A DNA stretch of 64,000 nt from an uncultured Lachnospiraceae bacterium (GTDB taxonomy: Bacteria > Bacillota > Clostridia > Lachnospirales > Lachnospiraceae), in NCBI GenBank assembly GCA_902793335.1, contig CADBCZ010000007.1:21068-85067 (forward strand), written 5' to 3'. Below the pieces are notes generated by a model. The model was not told the origin of the DNA, searched no databases, and was given only the letters and a program-made list of their open reading frames with translations. The stretch's first letter is position 1, and each line of letters begins with the position of its first letter. Below, in pieces: positions 46,488 to 55,352 of the stretch. The position numbers and the translations under genes are program-made.

Positions 46488-48296
46488 ATGAAAAATAATA
46501 TTTATACTAAATATTCAATCGAGCGAAAAGAAGAATTTAAAATAAAAACATGTATTTATGAAGAAAATGGCTTAAAATGGGTTGAAAAAAACGCAGAGAA
46601 TGAAAAATCCATAGCCCATATTAAGAAATTAAATAGTAATTATAAAAAGTTATCAGCTATCTTCGACAAGGATGTTTTAGTTAATGAATGTGTTGATAAG
46701 GGAGATAAATTAAATTTTCAATTTGTTAATGGACAAACACTTGAAGAAATGATGGATGATTGTATAAAAAATGAAGACTATGATGAGGTAGTCAACTTAA
46801 TGAAAAGCTATTATCAAAAAATAGTTTGTAAATTACCATCAGCTGAGAAAAAAATTACTACAGAATTTATAGATATATTTGGGAATGTAGAGGATTTAGA
46901 ACTAAATTACGTTTCTCCGTCTCCGATAGATATCGTTTTTTCCAATGTAATTATTGATGATAATTGGAATATTATTGATTATGAGTGGACATTTGATTTT
47001 CCGGTACCTGCCAATTTTATATTATACAGGGCAGTTGTTGATTATCTGTATAAATCAAATAAAAGAACGATTCTTTGGGATAAGAGTATTCTTGAACAAT
47101 TAGGTATAGATGAAAAACAACAGATAGTATTTAGAAAAATGGATCAGCATTTTCATGAATATGTAAATGGTGATTGCGTGAGCCTGGGGTTGATGAGTCA
47201 ACGGTTCAATCATAATAAATATGATTTGTTATCTTTGCAGAACAAGTACGTTCCCGGAAAAATTCAAGTGTTCTTTGACTATGGTGGTGGCTTTAGCGAA
47301 GATAAATCAAAATATATTAATGGTTTATGTAATAATGATGGAAGTTTTACTATTGATATTGAAATACCTAAGGATGTTAAATCAATCAGAATTGATCCGG
47401 CAGACAGGGAATGTATAATTAAGATTAACAAGTTTCAGTATGATGGCTGTGATTGTAGTTATATTGACAATGGAATCGAGCTGGAAAAAAATCTCAAATT
47501 ATATCAAACAGACGATCCACAATGGATTTTGAATAATTTAAAAGAAGAGAAAAAAATATCTATAGATTTTTTCGTTTGTGATATAACAAAACAAATTGCC
47601 GAATATCTTAATTTACATTATTTGAAAGAAGAGAACAAACTGCCATTAGGGATGATACAGGCTTTCTTTGATGAAGGGAAAGGCTTTTGTGAGGAGTCAT
47701 CAAAATTTATTCAGTGTAAAAAAGACGAAAAAGGTTTCTATAGTACGACGATAGAGATTGATAATGAAACAGTAGCTTTACGTATTGATCCTATTGATAG
47801 ACAATGCATTATTAAAATTAATAAAATTTCTACTAATGAAACAGATTTAGAATTTGATAATAATGGAATATCGTTAGACTACAATTTATTCATGTATAAT
47901 ACAGATGATCCACAATGGATTATTAAAGATTTGAAGCAGGGAGATAGTATCTATATAGAATTCTGTATAGAAGATATTTCTTCAGAGATGTCAAATATAT
48001 TATGTGATTATATAAGCATTAACGATAAAAAACACAGGATAGCACAGGATAAAATAGCTAGACAGATGGATGAAATCAAAAGATTAAATAATATAACTGA
48101 AGACTTAGATACTCAGATTGAAAAGTTGAGATCTGGTATAGAAAAAGCAGATAATGAGATTGCCGGTTTGAAGAATGAATTGTTATCAAAAGAAAATACT
48201 ATTAATGAAATACAAAACTCATTATCATGGAGAATTACAAAGGGGTTAAGGGTTGCCGGAGGAATAATTCTTGAAAAGGACGAAGAAAAAGAGTAA
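46488..48296 (+). CDS. Kinase-like protein with two beta-sandwich modules and C-terminal coiled coil (WbdD-like ruler candidate)
   Basis: 602 residues. Residues 1-245 resemble a small-molecule/protein kinase fold: GLKWVEKNAEN, a hinge-like FQFVNGQTLEEMM, and DIVFSNVII with NIIDYEW as the catalytic and metal-loop candidates; the usual HGD is not clear. Two repeats follow (about 254-374 and 384-504), each with QxFFDxGxGF, LRIDP/IRIDP and TDDPQWI. A coiled coil (about 511-577) and an amphipathic SLSWRITKGLRVAGG end complete it. With the methyltransferase gene just upstream, the order methyltransferase-kinase-coiled coil matches WbdD, which caps chains and sets their length. Function inferred. 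Confidence 0.7.
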   Translation: MKNNIYTKYSIERKEEFKIKTCIYEENGLKWVEKNAENEKSIAHIKKLNSNYKKLSAIFDKDVLVNECVDKGDKLNFQFVNGQTLEEMMDDCIKNEDYDEVVNLMKSYYQKIVCKLPSAEKKITTEFIDIFGNVEDLELNYVSPSPIDIVFSNVIIDDNWNIIDYEWTFDFPVPANFILYRAVVDYLYKSNKRTILWDKSILEQLGIDEKQQIVFRKMDQHFHEYVNGDCVSLGLMSQRFNHNKYDLLSLQNKYVPGKIQVFFDYGGGFSEDKSKYINGLCNNDGSFTIDIEIPKDVKSIRIDPADRECIIKINKFQYDGCDCSYIDNGIELEKNLKLYQTDDPQWILNNLKEEKKISIDFFVCDITKQIAEYLNLHYLKEENKLPLGMIQAFFDEGKGFCEESSKFIQCKKDEKGFYSTTIEIDNETVALRIDPIDRQCIIKINKISTNETDLEFDNNGISLDYNLFMYNTDDPQWIIKDLKQGDSIYIEFCIEDISSEMSNILCDYISINDKKHRIAQDKIARQMDEIKRLNNITEDLDTQIEKLRSGIEKADNEIAGLKNELLSKENTINEIQNSLSWRITKGLRVAGGIILEKDEEKE

Positions 48297-50514
48297 TAAT
48301 CATGTAATTGTATATATTTTGTATATTTTTCTCGGGGAAATTATTATACTAAACAGCCTTTTGTTTTGGCTGTCAGTCACATGGCATAATCTTAATGTTG
48401 ATGAAATAATGTTTCATTTGAGTAATCCTATTGAAGGAACGAATAAGGATGTTATTTATAATGCATTACTATATGTGATTATAGGAATATTGGTTTACGT
48501 TCCTTTTATTTTTGTGTTGAAAAAAATAAAGGAAAAGGATTTTAATAAATATATTGTTGTTATATATTCAATCATATTGTTCTTTTTAATTTTGTTTTGT
48601 TTTAAACTACAAAATACGGTGAATTTATTCTCTTATGTACAAAACCAATATATTGATTCAACTTTTATTAAAAAAAATTATGTCTCTCCGGAAGAAACAC
48701 AAATAACGTTTCCTGATAAAAAAAGGAATTTAATATATATATATCTTGAGTCGATGGAAGTTAGTTATGCAAATAAAGAAAATGGTGGTGGGTTTGATGA
48801 GAATTATATACCTGAACTGACACAATTAGCGAAATCAAATATTTGTTTTACGGATAATGACAATATAAATGGAGCATATTCATTGTATGGAACAACTTGG
48901 ACTATGGGAGGTATGTTTGCAGAGTCTACAGGGTTACCTTTAAAAACCAATGTGTATAATAGTATGGAAAAACAAGATGATTTTTTTCCTAATATTGTTT
49001 CTATTGGAGATGTTTTAAAAGAACAGGGATATAATAATGAAATTATTGTTGGCTCAGATATAGTATTTGGTGGAAGAGAAAAATTTTATAAAACACATGG
49101 TGATTATTCCATTTTTGACTATATATACGCTAAAGATAATAATTATATTCCAGAGGATTATTACGAGTTTTGGGGTTTTGAAGATGAAAAACTTTTTGAA
49201 TATGCAAAACAGGAGTTACGGAAATTGTCAACTTCAAAAGAACCATTTAATCTAACTCTGCTTACTGTTGATACCCACTTTGAAGATGGATATGTTTGTC
49301 GTTTATGTAACAAGGAATATGGTGATAATCAGTATGCAAATGTTATAAGATGTTCAAGTAGACAGGTTTATGATTTTGTTGAATGGATAAAAGAGCAGGA
49401 TTTTTATGATAATACGACAATTGTTTTATCAGGTGATCATCCGACAATGGACACAGATTTTTGTGATTCACTGAACTCTGATTACCAAAGAAGAGTTTAT
49501 ACGGCATATATTAATTCTCCCAAAGAACCAATCAATAATACATACAGATTATATTCTACTTTTGATTACTTTCCAACAACTATATCTGCACTGGGAGCAG
49601 ATATATCAGGTGGAAAATTAGGTTTGGGTGTTGATCTGTTTTCTAATGAGGAGACTATTGTTGAGCGATACGGATATGATAAATGCATGGTGGAATTGTC
49701 GAGAAAATCGGATTTTTATGATGAATTAGAGAGCGTTGAACTGACTGATGAATTAATACAAAATCTCGAAAATGAATCATGTATCAACATTAATAGGGAT
49801 AGTGAGAATTGGGATATTAATGTACAGTTAGCTTTTCCGGTACACAGTATAAGTTTATATAAAGGATTATATATTAGATATAAAGATAGTAATGATAAAT
49901 CCAAGTATACAGAGAAAAAAATATATGTGTCTGATGAAACAATAACTGATTATAATTTTAAAATTAATAATAAAAAAATCCCAAGTGGTAAAATTGATGT
50001 TCAAATAGTTATAAAAACAAATGATAAAAACGAATACATAATTCTTTCTTATTATGATATCGCTGATTCGACAGATTTTGAGACGTTTCTTTCACAAATT
50101 GATACTAAAAAGTATTCTGTTTTTATTTCGGCACGTGACGAAGCTGCAACTAATTTATCAAATGAAGTAATGAACAAACTGCACGAAATGGGTATTAATA
50201 CTCAGATTAATATAGATGGATTTAGAAAAAGCTATTACGCAATAATAGTTGACGGGAAAGTGGTTGAGGACTTAAGAGAAGATAAATTAAAAATAGTAGG
50301 CGGTGATAAACGATATAATTTAGAGTACGAGGTGATTAGCGAGGGATACGATAGTGGAAACTATAGTTCTATCATTATAAACAATAAAGAGTATTCAATG
50401 AATATGCGAGGATTAAATATAGTATTATATGATAATGAAGCAAAGAGAGTTGTCAAATCTGTAAATTATGATACATATCTTGATTCGGCTTGTAGAATGA
50501 TGGAAGTAGATTGA
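48271..50514 (+). CDS. LTA synthase-like phosphoglycerol transferase (copy 1, intact)
   Basis: 747 residues. Three membrane segments at the N-terminus, then an outside sulfatase-fold domain: LIYIYLESMEVSY (metal Glu), SLYGTTWTMGGMFAESTGLP with the probable catalytic Thr, LTVDTHFEDGY and LSGDHPTMD. These match LtaS/MdoB-type enzymes that move glycerol phosphate from phosphatidylglycerol to a glycan. About 270 residues follow the catalytic domain, without a recognised family. The TTG start follows GGAGGA at 7 bp and lies inside the end of the preceding gene (26-bp overlap), so translation is likely coupled. Confidence 0.87.
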   Translation: MKRTKKKSNNHVIVYILYIFLGEIIILNSLLFWLSVTWHNLNVDEIMFHLSNPIEGTNKDVIYNALLYVIIGILVYVPFIFVLKKIKEKDFNKYIVVIYSIILFFLILFCFKLQNTVNLFSYVQNQYIDSTFIKKNYVSPEETQITFPDKKRNLIYIYLESMEVSYANKENGGGFDENYIPELTQLAKSNICFTDNDNINGAYSLYGTTWTMGGMFAESTGLPLKTNVYNSMEKQDDFFPNIVSIGDVLKEQGYNNEIIVGSDIVFGGREKFYKTHGDYSIFDYIYAKDNNYIPEDYYEFWGFEDEKLFEYAKQELRKLSTSKEPFNLTLLTVDTHFEDGYVCRLCNKEYGDNQYANVIRCSSRQVYDFVEWIKEQDFYDNTTIVLSGDHPTMDTDFCDSLNSDYQRRVYTAYINSPKEPINNTYRLYSTFDYFPTTISALGADISGGKLGLGVDLFSNEETIVERYGYDKCMVELSRKSDFYDELESVELTDELIQNLENESCININRDSENWDINVQLAFPVHSISLYKGLYIRYKDSNDKSKYTEKKIYVSDETITDYNFKINNKKIPSGKIDVQIVIKTNDKNEYIILSYYDIADSTDFETFLSQIDTKKYSVFISARDEAATNLSNEVMNKLHEMGINTQINIDGFRKSYYAIIVDGKVVEDLREDKLKIVGGDKRYNLEYEVISEGYDSGNYSSIIINNKEYSMNMRGLNIVLYDNEAKRVVKSVNYDTYLDSACRMMEVD

Positions 50515-50562
50515 ATAAAAGGTATGTTTTTTATTATTTGAAATAGTAGGGAGTAATGAATT

Positions 50563-52149
50563 TTGAAAAAGTTGAATTATATTACACTTTTTTTGGTCTC
50601 ATTATTTATAAGTATAATATTTTTTTATACTGAAATTGAAGCAAAACAAACGACGGTTTGTTATTTGATAAAAGGTGAAATTAAAGATGTCCCAATAGAT
50701 TTTTACAATGGCAATTATTTTTACAAGTCAACTAATGTTAAGGTTCTTAAATTTACAGACACAGGAAAGATGAAAGCTTTAAAAAGTGGAAACGCTACTG
50801 TAATATTAACGCACTTTGACGCTAACAATAAACCAATCAGGAAAAAGATTAAAGTAAAAGTACAGGATAAAGTTCAAGGACTTAAATTGAAAAATAAGAT
50901 TAAGACTCTTAATCTTGGTGAAGAACATGATTATGAATTGGGATATAAAGTAAAATCTAAGAAAAACATAGTTTTTAAATGGAGTTCTTCTAATCCGGCA
51001 GTGGCAGCTGTAGATCAGAATGGAAAAGTAACAGCCATAAGTGTAGGAACTGCGAAAATAAAATGTGGTGTCGAGGGACAGAAAAAAGCATCAGTATCAA
51101 CTAAAATTAAGGTTGTTACGGTGCCGGTAAAAGAACTTAAAGTAGAAAAGAATGAACTTACAATGAAGCTTGATTCATGCTATAACATTAACGAAAAGGT
51201 TTCAGTATATCCGGAGAATGCAACCAATAAGCTTTTGGAAACAAGTTCGCAGAACGAGAATGTGGTTAAGGTGGAGTATGGTGTTTTATATGCGGTTGAG
51301 AAAGGACAAACTACCGTAACGATTGAAGCTGCTGATGGTTCAGGATGTAAACAGGTAGTTAATGTGATCGTAGATGATTGGATAGAACGTGATGATGTAC
51401 ATTTTGTTGCTCATAGGGGATTAAGCGGGGAAGCTCCGGAAAATTCACTAAGAGCATTTGAACTGGCAGGAAAAAATGGTTTCTATGAAACAGAATGTGA
51501 TATATGGATTAGTAAGGATGGGCAATTTGTTATAAGTCATGATGGTAATTTGTATCGTATGTGTGGTGTGAACAAGGAGATTAGAGATCTTACTTACGAT
51601 GAGATTTGTAAATTACCTATTAAGTGTGGTTGCAATTACCTCAATTATAAAGATGATAAAATGGCAACAACAATACCAACACTGAAACAATATCTTGAAA
51701 TATGTAAGTTTTATAACATGGTACCGATGATTGAGATTAAGTTTTCTGCGGGTAATGCAGAAATGGCTGATAGTAACGTGTTATATAGATTATATACAGA
51801 AATTAATGCCGTAATGGGTGATGCAAGTGTTTCTGTAATTTCGTTTAATCAGGATATTATTAAGAATATGAATGAGATTATAAAAAAGAAGCAAGCATCT
51901 AATATTAAACTTTATTTGCTTGGAGGTAATTATACTGATGTATCTGATATACCGGATTATAGATATTATATTCAGAATAATATAGGTTTTTCTCTTGAAC
52001 AGCATACAAGTGAAAATGTAATTCATCAAATGATTGAAGATGGTGCAAAGGTGGGCTTGTGGACTGTTGATAGTCCTGATAATGTTAAAAAATATATTGG
52101 TTGGAAAGTAGATTTTATTGTTTCTGATTGTGTTTTATGGAAGCAATAG
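50563..52149 (+). CDS. Secreted Ig-like/BIG2 and glycerophosphodiester phosphodiesterase protein
   Basis: 528 residues. Signal peptide (about 1-27, KKLNYITLFLVSLFISIIFF). Three Ig-like bacterial domains follow (about 30-280; for example FKWSSSNPAVAAVDQNGKVT). The C-terminal 250 residues are a GDPD barrel: VAHRGLSGEAPENSLRAF, ETECDIWISKDG, VISHDGNLYRM and MIEIKF contain the expected His, Glu and Asp residues. It could cleave glycerol phosphate from glycans or phospholipids outside the cell. The TTG start follows AGGGAG. It sits next to a phosphoglycerol transferase gene. Confidence 0.87.
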   Translation: MKKLNYITLFLVSLFISIIFFYTEIEAKQTTVCYLIKGEIKDVPIDFYNGNYFYKSTNVKVLKFTDTGKMKALKSGNATVILTHFDANNKPIRKKIKVKVQDKVQGLKLKNKIKTLNLGEEHDYELGYKVKSKKNIVFKWSSSNPAVAAVDQNGKVTAISVGTAKIKCGVEGQKKASVSTKIKVVTVPVKELKVEKNELTMKLDSCYNINEKVSVYPENATNKLLETSSQNENVVKVEYGVLYAVEKGQTTVTIEAADGSGCKQVVNVIVDDWIERDDVHFVAHRGLSGEAPENSLRAFELAGKNGFYETECDIWISKDGQFVISHDGNLYRMCGVNKEIRDLTYDEICKLPIKCGCNYLNYKDDKMATTIPTLKQYLEICKFYNMVPMIEIKFSAGNAEMADSNVLYRLYTEINAVMGDASVSVISFNQDIIKNMNEIIKKKQASNIKLYLLGGNYTDVSDIPDYRYYIQNNIGFSLEQHTSENVIHQMIEDGAKVGLWTVDSPDNVKKYIGWKVDFIVSDCVLWKQ

Positions 52150-52187
52150 GATTTGAAATTATTTTATAAGAGGTTTTAAAGGTTTTT

Positions 52188-54206
52188 ATGATTAAGTTAA
52201 GATATTTTTTCTGGAAAAATAAAAAGATAAGTTGTAAGATTGCAGGCTTTTTATTTTTGATCCTATTGATTATAGTATGTTCATGTTTTACATACTTTAA
52301 TTATATTATTCCGGCATCTCAAAGGACAGACACTGTAGCAATAGTTGATACTTTGGGCGTTGAGAATAATAGTGAAGTATATATCAATGATGGTGTGGAA
52401 GCTTATCAAACATTTGTGGGAGAGAAGTATGGTATTTCAACTATTAAAATAAGAGTTAATACCGACGGTAAAAAAGAAAATGGTAATCTTATAATTAGTT
52501 TGGAGGATCAAACTAATAATGAAATTATAAATAAATGGGATAAAAAAATATCTAAAATTAATTCTGACGGCATAATCAAGTTAAAACTGAAAAAACAGAT
52601 AAAAGATGCATCTGCAAAAACCTATTGTTTAAGAATAGAAGGGGAAGGACTTGATAAAAACAAAGTATCTATATATGAATCAGAAGAGGATGCTTTTGCA
52701 AGTGGACAGTTATTTGTAGATGATAACCCGACAGCAGGAGATATGCTGTTTGCTGTTATTCCTTCTAAGGTAAATAATCATTTCATTTTAAAATACTATA
52801 AATGTGTAATACTGTTTTTGGCAATTGTACTGATTTTGATATGGTTTATGGTATTTGCAAGAAAAGAATATGCAATAGAACGTGTTTTTCTTATTTTTAC
52901 TTTGACTTTCGGTATGGCATATCTTCTTGTAATGCCCGCATATTCGGCACCGGATGAAATTGCACATTTTGCAACGGCATACAGACTGTCTAATAAAATG
53001 ATGCATGTTGAGGGGGATAATGACGAAGAATATGCTTTATGTAGACAGGAAGATACCATAAAAAGAGAACTGAATTTCACTACAACATTAGAAACGTATA
53101 GATATATCAGATTAAATCTGTTTACAAAGAATGATAATAAAGATAATGCGGTCTTTACCGGTGCAAAAGTGTTGCAGAACACATCGGTAGTTGCACATTT
53201 AGCTCAAGCGACAGGAATATCAATTGCCAGAGCCTTGAATTTAAGCGATGTGGCACTGTGTTTTTTGGGACAATTTTGTGTATTTATCTTTTATACGATA
53301 TTGGTCTTTTTCGCTATTAAGATAACGCCGGTAGGTAAGCAGATATTTTTTGCTATCTCCTCATTTCCGATGGTTATGAGTATTGTTCCGTCATTTTCAT
53401 ATGATCCGGTGATTTACGGATTGTCGTTTATTTTAATAGCCATTATTTTAAGACTGATATATGGTGTTGAGAAGGTAACGCTTAAAGATTGCATTATATG
53501 TATAATATTTTCACTGTTATTAGCACCGTGTAAAATGGTCTACAGTTTTATATCTTTGTTGGTTATTCTGATACCTGACAGGAAATTCAAGAATAAGAAA
53601 AGTGCAAATCTCTTTAAGATTATTACTGTAGTTGCATCAATAGTATATGCATTTATATCTAATGCATCTGCGGTTGCAGACAGTTCTTCGGGTGTCAAGA
53701 TGATAGAATGGGCCGGTGCTCAGGGATTTACTTTGACTGATCTTTTAAGTGACATTCCGGGAACAATTAATATGTATTTAATGACCATACATGAATACAT
53801 GGGGTATTATCTTAATACCATGATTGGCGGCGAGCTGGGTTGGTTAAATGTTATTATGCCGATGGATATAATTATATTATCATTAATAGTATTGGTGTTG
53901 TCGCTTAGGGAAGAAAGAGTTAAGAGAATAACTGATATACAGAAGGTTATTTATGTATGTGATTTTTTACTGATTGCGGCTCTTATATGTACGTCTTTAT
54001 TGCTGGGATGGACGCATATATACAGTAAAGTTATTTTAGGAATACAGGGTAGATATTTTATTCCAATCCTTCCATTGTTGCTGCTTCCGTTTGTCGGAGC
54101 AACAAAAAAAGAGGAGATTAATGCGCGCAAATGGGTTATTATGGGAGCGTGTATGATTAACTTTTTTGTTGTTTTAAGAGTGTTTGAAATTAATGTTTTA
54201 AGATAA
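52188..54206 (+). CDS. DUF2142 membrane protein, probable GT-C-like glycosyltransferase (copy 2)
   Basis: 672 residues. One N-terminal membrane segment, an outside domain (about 45-195) and about ten more segments. YSAPDEIAHFATAYRLSN, SFSYDPVIYG, GELGWLNVIMP and GIQGRYFIPILP align by eye with the DUF2142 paralogue at 30553. The acidic PDE motif faces outside, as expected for an enzyme using a polyprenyl-phosphate sugar. It opens the second side-group module. The outside domain differs from that of copy 1, so specificity may differ. Confidence 0.85.
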   Translation: MIKLRYFFWKNKKISCKIAGFLFLILLIIVCSCFTYFNYIIPASQRTDTVAIVDTLGVENNSEVYINDGVEAYQTFVGEKYGISTIKIRVNTDGKKENGNLIISLEDQTNNEIINKWDKKISKINSDGIIKLKLKKQIKDASAKTYCLRIEGEGLDKNKVSIYESEEDAFASGQLFVDDNPTAGDMLFAVIPSKVNNHFILKYYKCVILFLAIVLILIWFMVFARKEYAIERVFLIFTLTFGMAYLLVMPAYSAPDEIAHFATAYRLSNKMMHVEGDNDEEYALCRQEDTIKRELNFTTTLETYRYIRLNLFTKNDNKDNAVFTGAKVLQNTSVVAHLAQATGISIARALNLSDVALCFLGQFCVFIFYTILVFFAIKITPVGKQIFFAISSFPMVMSIVPSFSYDPVIYGLSFILIAIILRLIYGVEKVTLKDCIICIIFSLLLAPCKMVYSFISLLVILIPDRKFKNKKSANLFKIITVVASIVYAFISNASAVADSSSGVKMIEWAGAQGFTLTDLLSDIPGTINMYLMTIHEYMGYYLNTMIGGELGWLNVIMPMDIIILSLIVLVLSLREERVKRITDIQKVIYVCDFLLIAALICTSLLLGWTHIYSKVILGIQGRYFIPILPLLLLPFVGATKKEEINARKWVIMGACMINFFVVLRVFEINVLR

Positions 54207-54209
54207 TAT

Positions 54210-54238
54210 TTGTAAATTCAGTATGCTTATGTTATTAT
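54210..54238 (+). promoter_or_regulatory. Predicted internal promoter before GtrB-like gene (module 2)
   Basis: TTGTAA (54210-54215) and TATTAT (54233-54238) are 17 bp apart, in the same place relative to the transferase gene as the promoter of module 1. Confidence 0.55.
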
Positions 54239-54275
54239 CCTAGACGTAGATTTATGTGATTTAGAGGTGGCACTA

Positions 54276-54965
54276 GTGAAAAAATTGGTTATTATTCCTG
54301 CGTTTAATGAGCAGGCAAGTATTCAAAAAACAGTTCAGGACATTAAGGATAATGCTCCTGATTTTGATTACATAGTAATAAATGATTGCTCCACAGATGA
54401 TACACTTAAGGTCTGTGAAGAGAATGGTATTAATGTATTGAAGTTACCGGTTAATCTGGGGATTGGCGGCGCTGTTCAGTCGGGATATCTATATGCATAT
54501 AGGAATGGTTATGACGTTGCTGTACAGTTTGATGGCGATGGTCAGCACAGTGCAAAGTACCTGGGTGAGATGGCAAAAACTCTCACAGATAATGAGGCTG
54601 ATATGGTAATAGGTTCTAGATTTATTACTAATGAAGGTTTTCAGTCATCTTTTATGAGAAGAGTTGGAATCAAGCATTTTAATGTACTGATTAAAATGCT
54701 AACCGGAGCAACGGTTACGGATCCTACTTCAGGAATGCGTATGGTAAATCGTGATATAATTAAATTGTTTTCATTGGATTATCCAAAGGATTATCCTGAA
54801 CCGGAAAGTGTAGTACAGATTATATCTATGGGTAAAAAAGTTGTAGATGTACCTGTTATTATGAATGAAAGAACAGAGGGAGTATCTTCTATTTCTCCGG
54901 GAAAATCTATTTATTATATGATTAAAGTTACTATAGCAATGATAATTGCTCGTATTAGAAAGTAG
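54276..54965 (+). CDS. Polyprenyl-phosphate glycosyltransferase, GtrB/DPM1-like (copy 2)
   Basis: 229 residues from a GTG start that follows AGAGGTGG; this start gives the N-terminus MKKLVIIPAFNEQ, in line with its paralogue. Motifs are INDCSTDDTLK, VQFDGDGQHSAKYL (metal-binding DGD), IGSRF and DPTSGMRMVN. Predicted to load a sugar onto undecaprenyl phosphate. It is clearly related to the protein at 34127 and is likewise followed by a DUF2304 gene. Confidence 0.88.
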   Translation: MKKLVIIPAFNEQASIQKTVQDIKDNAPDFDYIVINDCSTDDTLKVCEENGINVLKLPVNLGIGGAVQSGYLYAYRNGYDVAVQFDGDGQHSAKYLGEMAKTLTDNEADMVIGSRFITNEGFQSSFMRRVGIKHFNVLIKMLTGATVTDPTSGMRMVNRDIIKLFSLDYPKDYPEPESVVQIISMGKKVVDVPVIMNERTEGVSSISPGKSIYYMIKVTIAMIIARIRK

Positions 54966-54974
54966 GTGTGACAA

Positions 54975-55337
54975 ATGACAATTCGACTTCAGATAGTGAT
55001 AGGAATAATGCTTGCAATTGCGGTTGTTTCGATAATTAACATGATAAGAAAGAAGAAGTTTGATTTAAGATATGGATTAAGCTGGTTATGTATGCTGGTA
55101 GTTGCACTTGTTCTGGATATTTTTCCGGGTATAGTTTTTGGACTGGCTCATCTTATAGGCATTGATTTACCGTCTAATATGGTATTCTTCGTTGGCTTGA
55201 TATTTGCAATTTTACTGATTTTTACAACTGCAGTATCAGTAAGCAGAATGTCTGACAGAATGAAGAAGCTTACACAGGAACTCGCTTTGGTACAAAAAGA
55301 GTTGGATGAATTAAAGAAACATCAAGAGGATAAATAA
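54975..55337 (+). CDS. DUF2304 small membrane protein (copy 2)
   Basis: 120 residues with three membrane segments and a charged tail (QELALVQKELDELKKHQ) that could form a coiled coil. Same layout and context as the protein at 34859. Probably a partner of the transferase encoded 9 bp upstream. Confidence 0.85.
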   Translation: MTIRLQIVIGIMLAIAVVSIINMIRKKKFDLRYGLSWLCMLVVALVLDIFPGIVFGLAHLIGIDLPSNMVFFVGLIFAILLIFTTAVSVSRMSDRMKKLTQELALVQKELDELKKHQEDK

Positions 55338-55352
55338 TAGATTGGAATTATT

